Below, in pieces: positions 7,325 to 16,115 of a DNA stretch of 64,000 nucleotides. Made by a program: the position numbers and the translations under genes. Position 1 is the first letter of the stretch. Every line of letters starts with the position of its first letter. The notes under the pieces were generated by a model, which saw only the letters and a list, made by a program, of their open reading frames with translations, searched no databases and was not told the origin of the DNA. This stretch comes from Planctomycetota bacterium. Lineage in GTDB: Bacteria > Planctomycetota > UBA8742 > UBA2392. The stretch spans positions 1 to 64,000 of the forward strand of contig JADLAK010000035.1 in the NCBI GenBank assembly GCA_020848275.1. Reading direction: 5' to 3'.

Positions 7325-9691
7325 ATGCGCGCGCGACTTTGGCTGGCTCTCCTTCCTTTGATACTTCTCGCAGCCTGCCGCCTTGATGACGGCGACTCCC
7401 CCACGCTGGTCAAAGCCACCGCCGTCAGCGGCCAGGACATGGTCCTGAACATCGGCTATGCGCGCGTTGAAATCGGGCGCAACGCCATTGGCACGGGCGC
7501 GGGCCAGCTTGCGCCCGGCAGCATCGTCAGCCTGACCGCGACCGGCAACTTCGTCGAAAACGCGCACGTTTACAGCCCGGTTTTGCGCGTGCATGTGTCC
7601 GACGCCGCGGGCGTCGACGTCTCGGGCCTGAGCCTGAGTCCGCCCGCTGCCGTTTTCCTGCGCTATGACCTCGATGCCGCGGGGCGCGACGGCAACGCCG
7701 TCGAAAACCTGCTGGTGCTCAAGAAAACCGGCGCTGCAACCACCACCTTCATCTACAGCGCCACCCTGCCCGTGACCGACTCGCAGTTCACCAACCCCGA
7801 GCCGGGCTGGACGCTGGTTCACGTCACGAGCTTCTCGGATTTCGCGGTGACTGACGGCGGCTCGGGCGAGCCTGCGCCCGAGCCGGTTGACCTCGACGGC
7901 ACGGTGTCCACGGTGTTGGGCTTTACCGTCTTCGAACTCGAAAACGCGGGCCAGACCATCGAGGCCAACCTCGCCGTGCCCACGAGCCTGACGACGACCG
8001 TCCCGACCGTGCAGGCGCTTAACGACGCCAGCTACGATGCGACCAATCCCTCGGGCGCGACCAACCGCATCCTCACCGTCGCCACTGGCGGCGTCGACTA
8101 CACCACCGACGCGCCGGGCGCGGGTGTCACGCTTTCGCTCGATACCTTCAGCGGCGTCAACAGCAGCGGCACGCTTGTCGGCGTGCTGGTTGAAGACGGC
8201 GGCACGGACACGCTCAACATCAACTACGAATTCACCACCGACAGCGCGGGCGCCATTACGCTTGCGGGCGCGGTGACGGACCTCGGCGGCCGGCGCACGA
8301 TCCAGCTCAGCGATTCGGGCCAGACCATCAGCGTCGCGATCATCATGCCCGACACCCTGCCCGCGGCGCCGTTTCCGGACACCATCAACTTCGACGCGGC
8401 CAGCTTCAACGCGGCAACGCCGCTGGATCCCTCGGGCCGCTTGATTACCGTCAGCCAGGGCGGAACGAACTACACCAGCGACGTCGCCTCTCCCGCCGCG
8501 GACGTCGACGTCACGTTTGCAAGCTTCGCGTCGGGCGTCAGCAGCGGCGGCATCACCGGCACCGTGGTCAGCGATTCAGGCGCACCCCTGGTCATCAACT
8601 TCACGTTCACCACCGTCGCCGCAAACGGCGGCGGCGGCGGCGGGACGTTCACCAATGATGCTCCGGTGTACGTCGACACGGACCCGGCGGTCGAGAGCGC
8701 CGTGGTTTTCGACGGCACGAACTTTGTCGCGCTGTGGCTGTCCGATGTCGGCACGACCAACCGCACCATCGAAATCCAGCAGGTCACGACCGCGGGCGTT
8801 GAAAGCGGCGCGCAAGTCAGCGTCGAACCCACGGCGGCGCTGCAGGGATCAGGCGGCATGGCCGCGGCGATTTCGCCCACGGACGTGCTGGTTGTTGTCG
8901 GCGCAACGGGCAGCAACCCCGCGACGTCGACGGTTGTCGCGCTGGTGGTCGATTACACGACCCCGTCGTTGGTCCAGCAGCACACTATTGGCAATGGAAC
9001 TTTCCCGCGCGTGGTGTGGAACAACGCGGGCACGGGGCAGTTCGTGATCGCCTACACCACCGGCACCGGCGTTTCGCTCAATACCCTCGATGCAACCGGC
9101 GCGACCTTGTCCTCGGCATCGGCGTTTTTGCCGGGCGCGATACTGGGCGGCCTGGCGAGCGGCGGCGCCGCGGACGAAGTATTGATTAGCGGCCCCGACG
9201 GCACGGGCGTGCGCGCGCAACTTGTGGTCGCAACAACGGCGGCGGCCTCGGGCTCGGCGTTCGATATCTCGACGACGCTGGGCGGCGGCCTGTGCGCCTT
9301 TGACATCGTCAGCGGGCGCTACCTGGTGCTGGCCGAGCAGCAAAACGGCTTTGTCGTCAGCCCGCTGCTGCGGCAGTTGCCCGTCGGCGGCAGCACGCTC
9401 GACGCGCAGTCCATCGTGCTGGTGGGCTTTGAGGCCCTGACGCAGGCCGCAACCGGCGACAACGCTGTAATGCTGTGCGATCCCTCGAGCGACTTTCATG
9501 CCGTGGTCGGGGACACCACCACGGGGCCCGAGCAGATCGGCAGCGCGATCATCGGCGCTTATTCGGGCATCGACCTTGACACGTCAAGTGACGGCCCGGC
9601 GCTGGCGTCCGACGGCGCCGGGCACTTCCTGGCGGCCTGCGCGCGCGGCGCCGGCGGCTTCTCGGTCATCCGCTTCACCGTGACGCCGTAA
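7325..9691 (+). CDS. Secreted lipoprotein with internal repeats
   Basis: The frame is open from 7178, but ATG 7325 is preferred. AGGTGA precedes it at 7317-7322 and it gives a proper lipoprotein signal, MRARLWLALLPLILLAAC, with Cys18 of the lipobox as the first mature residue. The product is about 788 aa. An N-terminal beta domain (about 20-170) is followed by two tandem repeats of about 130 aa, each starting with an IxLxxxGQTIxxxxxVP-type segment and each containing a GGxxYTSD/GGVDYTTD strand. A Gly-rich linker (GGGGGGTF) then leads to a beta-propeller-like region of about 330 aa. It is probably a surface or periplasmic binding protein. No enzymatic motif is evident. The downstream hairpin at 9924-9963 is its likely terminator. 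Confidence 0.75.
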   Translation: MRARLWLALLPLILLAACRLDDGDSPTLVKATAVSGQDMVLNIGYARVEIGRNAIGTGAGQLAPGSIVSLTATGNFVENAHVYSPVLRVHVSDAAGVDVSGLSLSPPAAVFLRYDLDAAGRDGNAVENLLVLKKTGAATTTFIYSATLPVTDSQFTNPEPGWTLVHVTSFSDFAVTDGGSGEPAPEPVDLDGTVSTVLGFTVFELENAGQTIEANLAVPTSLTTTVPTVQALNDASYDATNPSGATNRILTVATGGVDYTTDAPGAGVTLSLDTFSGVNSSGTLVGVLVEDGGTDTLNINYEFTTDSAGAITLAGAVTDLGGRRTIQLSDSGQTISVAIIMPDTLPAAPFPDTINFDAASFNAATPLDPSGRLITVSQGGTNYTSDVASPAADVDVTFASFASGVSSGGITGTVVSDSGAPLVINFTFTTVAANGGGGGGTFTNDAPVYVDTDPAVESAVVFDGTNFVALWLSDVGTTNRTIEIQQVTTAGVESGAQVSVEPTAALQGSGGMAAAISPTDVLVVVGATGSNPATSTVVALVVDYTTPSLVQQHTIGNGTFPRVVWNNAGTGQFVIAYTTGTGVSLNTLDATGATLSSASAFLPGAILGGLASGGAADEVLISGPDGTGVRAQLVVATTAAASGSAFDISTTLGGGLCAFDIVSGRYLVLAEQQNGFVVSPLLRQLPVGGSTLDAQSIVLVGFEALTQAATGDNAVMLCDPSSDFHAVVGDTTTGPEQIGSAIIGAYSGIDLDTSSDGPALASDGAGHFLAACARGAGGFSVIRFTVTP

Positions 9692-9712
9692 AATCAGCCC
9701 CGCCCTTCCGCG

Positions 9713-9900
9713 CCAATGCTGCGGGATTAGGCCATCAGAGCCCGCTGCGTCAGCGGCGGGGCCACGATCATGGACGAAGAAACAAGGGTTACGGCCCCGT
9801 CGCTTGCAAAGCAGTGCTTTGCAAGCGACATCTCGCTTCGCTCGACTTACGCGAACGGGCTCTGATGATGGCGCAAATTCACGTTAATCCCGCAGCATTG
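9713..9900. mobile_element. MITE-like element with 17-bp terminal inverted repeats and an 11-bp flanking duplication
   Basis: The left end CCAATGCTGCGGGATTA and right end TAATCCCGCAGCATTGG are perfect inverted repeats. GCCCTTCCGCG flanks the element on both sides (9702-9712 and 9901-9911), as a target-site duplication would. Subterminal ATCAGAGCCC/GGGCTCTGAT links it to the AGAGCCC repeat family. It contains no coding sequence. Confidence 0.75.
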
Positions 9901-9923
9901 GCCCTTCCGCGCAGGGCTGACTC

Positions 9924-9963
9924 AAACGAAAACAGGCGAGCCGAAGCTCGCCTGTTTTCGTTT
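9924..9963. terminator. Bidirectional intrinsic terminator
   Basis: Perfect 18-bp arms AAACGAAAACAGGCGAGC (9924-9941) and its complement (9946-9963) surround a CGAA loop, with A-rich and T-rich outer edges. It lies between convergent genes ending at 9691 (+) and 9974 (-). Confidence 0.9.
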
Positions 9964-9973
9964 GATCAATCGC

Positions 9974-10693
9974 TTAGGCCTTGCGCAGCAGCAGCTTGAC
10001 GCGCCGGGGCAAAATCGCCACCAGGCCCGCTGCCGCCGCAATAATCACGCCGACCGGCATGCCGCCGTAAGGATCGGCCACACAGGCGGTCTGGCCCTTG
10101 CCGCCGCTGGGGCCGGGGATGAAGAGTTCGACCTCGAAGGTGTATTGCGCCGGCGTCTGGCTGACTTCCCAGAGGCCGAAGGTGAGCACGTAGTCGCGCG
10201 GACTGGTGTCAAGCTGCGGATTCCAGTCCGTCAGGAACAGGATCAGCGGCACCGTGCTGTTGGCCGGCACGACGATGGACTGGTCGAATCCCCACACTTC
10301 CTGCTTGGAGTTGCCCGGCATGATGCCCTCGGGCTTGCCCGGGTTGTCGTATTTCGGCCGGCTGCTGGCCAGGTAGGGAGAGGTCGTTTGGCCGCGACGT
10401 CCGTCGAACACAAGGTCCTTGCTGCTCCCGTTGTGCACGATAAGCAGGTCGTGGGTGGTGACGCCCGCCAGCGCAAGGCATTTGCTGGTGATGCGCGGGA
10501 TGTCGTTGTCGAACTTGCCGCCGTTGCCGATAGCCACGTTCGACACCAGGTAAGGCCCCGCTTCCGCCGCCGTCGGCTTATGGATAACGCTGCTCACCGT
10601 CAGCGCGAAGTCGTTGGTCTGCGCGGCAAGTGAAGCGCCGGCAAGGACTAGCAGGACTGCAATCGCCCACGCGCGTGGGAGTAAATGACGCAT
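9974..10693 (-). CDS. Secreted protein with C-terminal membrane anchor
   Basis: Hypothetical protein of 239 aa. The N-terminus (MRHLLPRAWAIAVLLVLAGASLAAQ) is a signal peptide. The middle looks like an Ig-like beta domain with phrases such as NSTVPLILFLTDWNPQ and YVLTFGLWEVSQT. The C-terminus has a Gly-rich segment with a Cys (KGQTACVADPYGG), one hydrophobic helix (VGVIIAAAAGLVAILP) and a basic tail (RRVKLLLRKA). That layout resembles C-terminal protein-sorting signals of the Gly/Cys-CTERM kind; the two giant proteins at 55221 and 60125 end similarly. It is convergent with the upstream lipoprotein and shares its terminator. Function unknown. Confidence 0.7.
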   Translation of the reverse strand: MRHLLPRAWAIAVLLVLAGASLAAQTNDFALTVSSVIHKPTAAEAGPYLVSNVAIGNGGKFDNDIPRITSKCLALAGVTTHDLLIVHNGSSKDLVFDGRRGQTTSPYLASSRPKYDNPGKPEGIMPGNSKQEVWGFDQSIVVPANSTVPLILFLTDWNPQLDTSPRDYVLTFGLWEVSQTPAQYTFEVELFIPGPSGGKGQTACVADPYGGMPVGVIIAAAAGLVAILPRRVKLLLRKA

Positions 10694-10811
10694 TTCCTTC
10701 TCCGTACAAGCTTAAGGCCCGACGCCGAGGGGGCGTCGATGGCCTGAATTGTCGCAGCGTTGCGGGGGAATCCGAATCATACGCATCGCGTACTTTTCAG
10801 ACAAGCCGCGA

Positions 10812-10860
10812 CAAAACAAAAAAACCGGCCCGCGCAAACCACGTGGTTTACGCGACCGGT
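10812..10860 (-). terminator. Intrinsic terminator on the minus strand with no gene upstream
   Basis: Imperfect hairpin at 10824-10860 with a core of GCGCAAACCAC/GTGGTTTACGC and outer ACCGG/CCGGT, followed on the minus strand by seven Ts and then GTTTTG (10812-10823). It points away from the plus-strand gene at 11050 and lies upstream of the minus gene starting at 10693, so it would end a transcript made from 10860-11049. Confidence 0.7.
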
Positions 10861-11045
10861 CCCCAAATCGTCGTCTACGCGTGCCGCCTTGATGGCCGGC
10901 TAGACCCTAACAGGGTATCCCGCCTGGGGGCGTCCGTCACGTCTAATCTGGCCCGGCAGCAATCCCTGCCCTGTTGCCCTTTGCGCCGCCTCGTCCTATC
11001 TTCTCTCCGCCTCGAATTTTGCGGGTTTCTCTGCCATTGGAGCGG
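10861..11045 (-). ncRNA. Candidate small RNA
   Basis: An untranslated 185-bp stretch ends at the strong minus-strand terminator at 10812-10860. It can pair internally (AACAGGG near 10909-10915 with CCCTGTT near 10969-10975) and contains further GC-rich hairpins. I compared it by eye with SRP RNA, RNase P, tmRNA and 6S signatures and found no convincing match. It is inferred from terminator placement and structure only. Alternatively it is simply the 5' leader of the gene at 11050 on the other strand. Confidence 0.35.
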
Positions 11046-11049
11046 TTGC

Positions 11050-12828
11050 ATGCGTCGTTTCCGGTCATTCGGTTGGTTGGGCCTGCTTTCCCTCTTCATC
11101 TGCCTGTCCGCTTGCGGCGAGACGCACGTCCCGCTGGACCTTGTTGAGTGGCCCTACCTCGAGCGCCCGCAGGCCCTGAAGATCAACGGCACGGAAGTGA
11201 AGGCGTATATCACCAATAATGAGGGCCACCGCCGCCGCGCGCGCACGGGCCTTGCGTTGCATGAAAACGAAGCAATCGCCTATCTTTATCCGGCCTCCAA
11301 GGAACCCCTGGAGTTCGAGCTTGGCGGCGTAACGGAAGCCGTCGACCTGGTGTTCGTCGACGCTCAATCCAAAGTTATCCGCACGGAAACACTGGCTCCG
11401 TTTGTGCAGTCGACCTTCCCGCTCAAGTATTCGGTCAAGGACGCGCGGCTGGTGCTGCAGATGCCCAAGGGCATGGCCGACAAGCTGAAGCTGTCGGCGG
11501 GCGCCGCAATCACCACCGAGCCGGACCTGGTGAAATCGTCCGACCAGGCGGTGGGCGACTTCTCGGAAGTCTATTTCATCACTGAGCAGCGTGGCGACGA
11601 CAAGCCCGTGAACGCCCCAAGCGTCCGTATCAGGGCGCTGGAAAAACTTGAAGATGTCGCGCAGGGCATGAAGGACCGCCCCGACTTCAAGGAAGGCGAG
11701 GGCATCATGGTCGCCTACGGCCAGGCGGGCCATTTCTCTGATTTCTGGCTCAAGGAAACCGACGGCGCGTTTTGCGCCTGCTTCCTCGAGCGCACGGGCG
11801 GCCGCGGCGGCGGCAACCTGGTGGTGCTGTCGATGTACGAAAACATCAAAGCTGAGGGTGCGCGCGACATCGACCGCCCGATCTACTCGGCGCCGGACCA
11901 GGCTTCCCACCTGCTGCTGTTCAAGGGCGCCGATTTCTTCACCAGGAACAACGTGCAGGCGCGCTCGCGCGTCGTCATCACCGGCCTGCAGCGCTACGAC
12001 AACGACAAGCCCGACTACAACGACCTCACGCTGAAGTTCGGCGATCGCAAGCTCAGCGGCCGCCTTGCAACCGCCGAGGCCGAACGCCAGGCGGGCCTGT
12101 TGGCCGCGCCCGGGCTTGCCAGGGACAAGGCGATCATCTTCAACTTCGACGATGCCTCGTTTGTCGAGTTCGATCCCGCGGGCATGCAGGGTGAAGCGCG
12201 CCTGTTGTTTGTCAGCGGCGACGGCGCCGGCAAGTATTCGATCAACGAACGCAAACTGACCTCGGCGTCGGCCAGGATCAAGGCCGGCGACATCAAGGAC
12301 GGCCGCTTCGTGATCGCGGTTCCCAAGGACTTTGACGTTTCGGGGTTTGAAATGCCGTATGTTCTGCGCGACCTTAAACCCTCCACCGCCGCCATTGCGT
12401 TTTACCCGGGCAAGAGTGAAGTCGTGAACGACCGCTGGCCCAAGGACGCCAAGGCCAAGGCCCGCGTCGAACTCGCGCTGACGGAAGCCGAGCAGCACAA
12501 GGGCCTGATGTTCCGCGAGAACCTGCGGCCCGACCACGGCATGCTGTTCGCCTACAAGACCGAGCAGGAAGACGGCGTCAGCTACTGGATGAAGAACTGC
12601 AAGATGGACATCAGCATTGCGTTCATCGACCGCAAGGGCGTGATCGTAAAGATTCACAACCGCATGAAGGCGCCCGCCCCCGGCACGCCGGACTACCAGC
12701 TTGAGCAATACCCCTCCAATGCGCCGACGCGTTACGCCGTCGAAATGGAGCCGGATTGGTTTGCGAAGAACAACATCAACGTCGGCGACCGCGTGTTTAT
12801 CCCGGCGCGCTTTACGTCCGAAGAGTAA
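11050..12828 (+). CDS. Lipoprotein with four tandem DUF192-like domains
   Basis: The frame is open from 10630, but ATG 11050 gives a lipoprotein signal peptide (MRRFRSFGWLGLLSLFICLSAC, Cys22). The 592-aa product contains a clear DUF192 domain at about 468-588, with KGLMFRENL, HGMLFAY, YWMKNCKMDISIAFID and the closing VGDRVFIP. Three further segments follow the same strand order: about 48-154 (VKAYITNNEGHRRRARTGLA to VFVDAQSKVI), 191-312 (VRIRALEKLEDVAQGMKDRP, FWLKETDGAFCACFLE) and 327-432 (KLSGRLATAEAERQAGL to VPKDFDV). Only the last keeps the WMKNC signature. DUF192 proteins are usually single-domain and of unknown function. The protein probably faces the periplasm on a lipid anchor. Confidence 0.8.
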   Translation: MRRFRSFGWLGLLSLFICLSACGETHVPLDLVEWPYLERPQALKINGTEVKAYITNNEGHRRRARTGLALHENEAIAYLYPASKEPLEFELGGVTEAVDLVFVDAQSKVIRTETLAPFVQSTFPLKYSVKDARLVLQMPKGMADKLKLSAGAAITTEPDLVKSSDQAVGDFSEVYFITEQRGDDKPVNAPSVRIRALEKLEDVAQGMKDRPDFKEGEGIMVAYGQAGHFSDFWLKETDGAFCACFLERTGGRGGGNLVVLSMYENIKAEGARDIDRPIYSAPDQASHLLLFKGADFFTRNNVQARSRVVITGLQRYDNDKPDYNDLTLKFGDRKLSGRLATAEAERQAGLLAAPGLARDKAIIFNFDDASFVEFDPAGMQGEARLLFVSGDGAGKYSINERKLTSASARIKAGDIKDGRFVIAVPKDFDVSGFEMPYVLRDLKPSTAAIAFYPGKSEVVNDRWPKDAKAKARVELALTEAEQHKGLMFRENLRPDHGMLFAYKTEQEDGVSYWMKNCKMDISIAFIDRKGVIVKIHNRMKAPAPGTPDYQLEQYPSNAPTRYAVEMEPDWFAKNNINVGDRVFIPARFTSEE

Positions 12829-12851
12829 GAACACTTGCGAGGCCGTATTGA

Positions 12852-12873
12852 GGGGACGGCCGTTGCCGTCCCC
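12852..12873 (+). terminator. Intrinsic terminator
   Basis: GGGGACGGC-cgtt-GCCGTCCCC followed by TTCTCTATT, directly between the DUF192 gene and the LRR gene on the same strand. Confidence 0.7.
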
Positions 12874-12894
12874 TTCTCTATTGAGGACCGACCC

Positions 12895-15369
12895 ATGCGC
12901 GTTGCCTGCCCGTTGTTTGCGCTATTGTTCCTTTTTGCCCCCGCCGCCCACGCCGAGCCCGCAAAGAAGCCCGTCGGGACCCCGCAAAAGCCCGCGCAGA
13001 TACTGTCGGCCGCCGACTTCGACAAGTTCGCGCCTGAAACGACGGCGGTGCTCATGGGCGGCGACAAGCTCACCGACGCCGACATCAAAACAGCCTGCGA
13101 TAAATTCGAACTCGTGCAGATCGTCATCGACAGCGCGCCGAAGGTGACAGACGCCGGCGTCAACCAGATCGCGACCGAGACAACGCTGCAAGCGTTGGGG
13201 ATTATCAATTGCTCCGGTATGAAGGGGCAAGTCGGGGCGACACTTGGCGCGCTGGCCAAGCTCGCAACGCTGCAGATTGCGATGGCCGGTTGGATCAAGG
13301 CTCCCATCACCGAGAAAATCGCGTCGATTAAAACGCTGACGACGCTGGGCTTAATCGCCTGTGCGGGCATGAAGGCCGAGGACTACGCGCCGCTGAAGAG
13401 TTGCGCGGCATTGATTAGCCTGGGCATCGAACGCTGCACCGACATGGACGCAGCGGCGCTGACACCGTTTGTCGCGCTGAGTTCGATCAAGACGCTGAGC
13501 TTCAACAGCTCATGGCTGCGCGACGAACACTTTGCGGCGCTTGCGGGTTTTAAAGCCGTCAGCATGCTCTCGATGACGCAAAGCGCCACGATCACGGCAG
13601 AACGCGCGGTGCACATTGGCAAACTCACGGCGCTCGAAATGCTCGACCTGTCGGGCAACTCGGTCGATAAGGACGCGCTGGTGGAAATCGCGAAGCTGCC
13701 GGCCGTGACGCGCCTGGGCTTGGCGCAATGCGGCCTGGCCGACGCTTCACTCGCCGCGCTCGCGGACATGAAGTCGCTGCAATTGTTGGTGCTCAACAGC
13801 AACAGCATCACTGCGCGCGGGCTGAAGCACCTGACCGGCCTTGCCAATCTCAAGCAACTGCACGTGCGCCAGTGCGACGCGATCACCGACGCGGGCATGA
13901 AAGAATTCAAGGCGGCGCTGCCCAAGTGCGAGGCATGGTATTTCACCGCGGCCAAGCCGTCGTGGCGGGGCGCACCCGGCAAGTCCGTGGTAGTGACGTC
14001 GCTGGCCGACGCCGTGCTGCTGCCCGATGATGTCAAGGCCGTGCAAGTCATGGCGCTCAGCCCAGACGCGATCATTGAAGAACTTCGCCATCATCCGGCT
14101 GTCGAAGAACTGACTGTTTCCGTCGCGTGGTTGTACGAAGGCCAGATTTCCACGATCGCGTCTTTCGTCCAGCTCAAGAGTTTGCGGCTGGAAAATGCCA
14201 ACCTGGCCGGGCCCGTCGTCGCCAAACTTGGCGCGTTGGTTAATCTCGTCAAACTCGAGATAGCCAAAGACGACCAGGTTACGGGCGCGTCGCTCGAGTT
14301 CCTTGCCAAGCTCGAGAAGCTGGAGAGCCTGACGATCTCGAAATGCAAGAACATCAACGGCAGCCGCTTTGAGCTGATCGGCAACCTGCCCGCGCTCAAG
14401 CGCCTTGAGCTGACGGAACTCACCCTGCTTCACAAGGAGTTCGCGTCCTTCACGGCCTCGAAGTCACTGGCCGAACTCACGCTGCGCAACATCCCCAGCC
14501 CCACTTACGAAATCTTCGACACGCTGGCCAAGCATACGCAGCTCAGGAAAGTTCGCCTGATCGAGGGCCATTATTACGATGACTGCGTCGCCAGGCTCGC
14601 GCCGCTGACGCAACTCGAGGAACTCGAGGTCAGCAACCTCACGACGCGGGCAACCTCCAAGGGCCTGGGCGACCTGGCGTCGCTGCCCAACCTGGCCGTC
14701 CTGACACTCAAGGGCGATTTCAAGGACGGCACTATCGCGCCGCTCGCCGCATGCCCGGCGCTGCGCAAACTTTCGATGCAGGGGTGTTACGGGATTACCG
14801 ACGCGCTTTTCGAGAAACTTTCGACGAGCAAGACCTTGGCCACGCTTGAAGTGAGCGGTTCATTTACCGATGTCTGCATTTCCTACCTGGCGCGGATGCA
14901 GGCGCTGGAAGAACTCGACCTGTCGCATTTCGGCGGCGCCGCCGAAGGCGTCGGCGCGCTGGCCGCGTCGGGCAAATTGAAGTCGCTGAACCTGTCGTTC
15001 TGCGCCAAATTCAATCTCAAGGCCGCCGAGGCGTTGGGCAAGCTGACGACGCTGAAGTCATTGACCCTGGCATACGTCGGGACGCTGAACGACGATATGC
15101 TGGCGCATATCGCCAAGCTCACGGCGCTGGAACATCTTGATCTTGCCGACTGCCAGGGCATCCGCGACAAGGGCGTCGCGTATCTCGCGGCGCTGACTGA
15201 ACTGCGCACCGTTAACCTTTCGAACGATTACGAATTGAAGGCGGAAAGTGTCGAGGTCTTCAAGCAGTGGAAGAAGCTGAAGGAAATCACTCTGCGCAAC
15301 ACCACCATCGGGGCCGTGGCTTACGAAGAACTGCCCAAAGCATTACCCGGCGTAGTCGTGAAGTATTAG
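12895..15369 (+). CDS. Secreted leucine-rich-repeat protein
   Basis: The start is ATG 12895, with TGAGGA upstream and a signal peptide MRVACPLFALLFLFAPAAHA; an in-frame start at 12835 would bury it. The mature protein of about 800 aa consists almost entirely of leucine-rich repeats of 22-26 residues of the cysteine-containing RNI type. Examples are LVKLEIAKDDQVTGASLEFL, LESLTISKCKNINGSRFELI and LEHLDLADCQGIRDKGVAYL. A break near residues 345-380 (PSWRGAPGKSVVVTSLADA) divides two LRR blocks. Such solenoids bind proteins or polysaccharides; no enzymatic domain is present. It probably acts outside the cytoplasm. A terminator-like hairpin separates it from the gene before. Confidence 0.85.
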   Translation: MRVACPLFALLFLFAPAAHAEPAKKPVGTPQKPAQILSAADFDKFAPETTAVLMGGDKLTDADIKTACDKFELVQIVIDSAPKVTDAGVNQIATETTLQALGIINCSGMKGQVGATLGALAKLATLQIAMAGWIKAPITEKIASIKTLTTLGLIACAGMKAEDYAPLKSCAALISLGIERCTDMDAAALTPFVALSSIKTLSFNSSWLRDEHFAALAGFKAVSMLSMTQSATITAERAVHIGKLTALEMLDLSGNSVDKDALVEIAKLPAVTRLGLAQCGLADASLAALADMKSLQLLVLNSNSITARGLKHLTGLANLKQLHVRQCDAITDAGMKEFKAALPKCEAWYFTAAKPSWRGAPGKSVVVTSLADAVLLPDDVKAVQVMALSPDAIIEELRHHPAVEELTVSVAWLYEGQISTIASFVQLKSLRLENANLAGPVVAKLGALVNLVKLEIAKDDQVTGASLEFLAKLEKLESLTISKCKNINGSRFELIGNLPALKRLELTELTLLHKEFASFTASKSLAELTLRNIPSPTYEIFDTLAKHTQLRKVRLIEGHYYDDCVARLAPLTQLEELEVSNLTTRATSKGLGDLASLPNLAVLTLKGDFKDGTIAPLAACPALRKLSMQGCYGITDALFEKLSTSKTLATLEVSGSFTDVCISYLARMQALEELDLSHFGGAAEGVGALAASGKLKSLNLSFCAKFNLKAAEALGKLTTLKSLTLAYVGTLNDDMLAHIAKLTALEHLDLADCQGIRDKGVAYLAALTELRTVNLSNDYELKAESVEVFKQWKKLKEITLRNTTIGAVAYEELPKALPGVVVKY

Positions 15370-15469
15370 GCCCTCATCATTTACGTTTCGCGCGGACATC
15401 CAACTTCGCCAGGGCCGCGTCGGATAAGGTCTTGTCCGCCCCCAACACTTCTCTGTGTTGGACGATAGC

Positions 15470-15613
15470 GGGTCAGTTTGGCCAAACAGGGTCGACGCTT
15501 CGTGGCTGAGGTCTCCAGACTTCAGCGGTAGCGAGCCCAAAGGCTCGCTAAAGTCGTGCGGCTCCGCGCACGACGCTTCCTGCGGTCGCCCCCCAGCCAC
15601 GGGCCAAACTGAT
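15470..15613. repeat. Inverted-repeat element, GGGTCAGTTTGGCC family
   Basis: Ends are GGGTCAGTTTGGCC (15470-15483) and GGCCAAACTGAT (15602-15613). The interior holds further hairpins (AGCGAGCC-caaa-GGCTCGCT, GTCGTGCG-gctc-CGCGCACGAC). A second copy with perfect 12-bp ends is at 50167-50303. The rest of the gap from 15370 to 15739 holds only the terminator at 15671. Confidence 0.7.
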
Positions 15614-15670
15614 GCACTACCTGTTGGATCACCCAGTTGCCCGGACCGTGATTGCGTCGCATAATGCAAT

Positions 15671-15705
15671 CAACGGGCGAGGCGAAAGCTTCGCCTGTTG
15701 TTTTT
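15671..15705 (+). terminator. Intrinsic terminator-like hairpin
   Basis: CAACGGGCGAGGC-gaaa-GCTTCGCCTGTTG followed by TTTTT, 35 bp upstream of the small membrane protein gene and about 300 bp after the LRR gene. Confidence 0.65.
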
Positions 15706-15739
15706 CCTCCGGGCATGGTTGTTTCAACGGAGGTGTCTC

Positions 15740-16036
15740 ATGCCTTTGCTCGTCGCCTTGGGCGCGCTGTTCTTCCCGCGCGTCACGCTGTTCCTGCTCT
15801 GGCTGTTTACGCCCTATGTCGAACAGGGGCCTTTCAGGATGTTGATCTGGCCGCTGCTGGGCCTGATCTTTGTGCCTTACACGACGCTGGCGCTGGTGTG
15901 GGGATTTAACACCGAGTTCGGCATGATCCAGATGCTGGCCGTCATACTCGGCATCATCCTCGACGTCGGCACCACCAGTAACGCTGAGTACGTGCGCCGC
16001 CGCCGCGTAATTGTGGTTGAAGAAAGAACGGTCTAA
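15740..16036 (+). CDS. Small integral membrane protein
   Basis: A 98-aa protein starting at ATG 15740, chosen because GGAGGT lies at 15729-15734. Three hydrophobic segments are visible: LLVALGALFFPRVTLFLLWL, MLIWPLLGLIFVPYTTLALV and MIQMLAVILGIILDV. A basic C-terminus follows (YVRRRRVIVVEERTV), probably cytoplasmic. I do not recognise a specific family; such small proteins are common uncharacterised membrane proteins. A hairpin repeat begins four bases after the stop. Confidence 0.8.
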   Translation: MPLLVALGALFFPRVTLFLLWLFTPYVEQGPFRMLIWPLLGLIFVPYTTLALVWGFNTEFGMIQMLAVILGIILDVGTTSNAEYVRRRRVIVVEERTV

Positions 16037-16040
16037 TCAG

Positions 16041-16111
16041 GTGGGGCAGGCATCTTGCCTGTCTTGTGAAGTGCCCGCTCGAAGAAAAGGCAGGCTGGAA
16101 GCCCACCCCAC
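16041..16111. repeat. Short inverted-repeat element
   Basis: Outer ends GTGGGG (16041-16046) and CCCCAC (16106-16111). GCAGGCATCTTGCCTG and GGCAGGCTGGAAGCCC lie inside. It fills the gap between two convergent genes. Confidence 0.6.
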
Positions 16112-16115
16112 GTGG

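Noticed and set aside
10861..11045. SRP RNA, tmRNA, 6S or RNase P RNA
   Set aside because: None of the conserved core motifs (such as GGAAGCAGCC or GAGGAAAGTCC) is present on either strand.
11065..12834. 589-aa minus-strand reading frame opposite the DUF192 gene
   Set aside because: Shadow frame caused by high GC; the plus-strand product has a signal peptide and recognised domains, the minus one has none.
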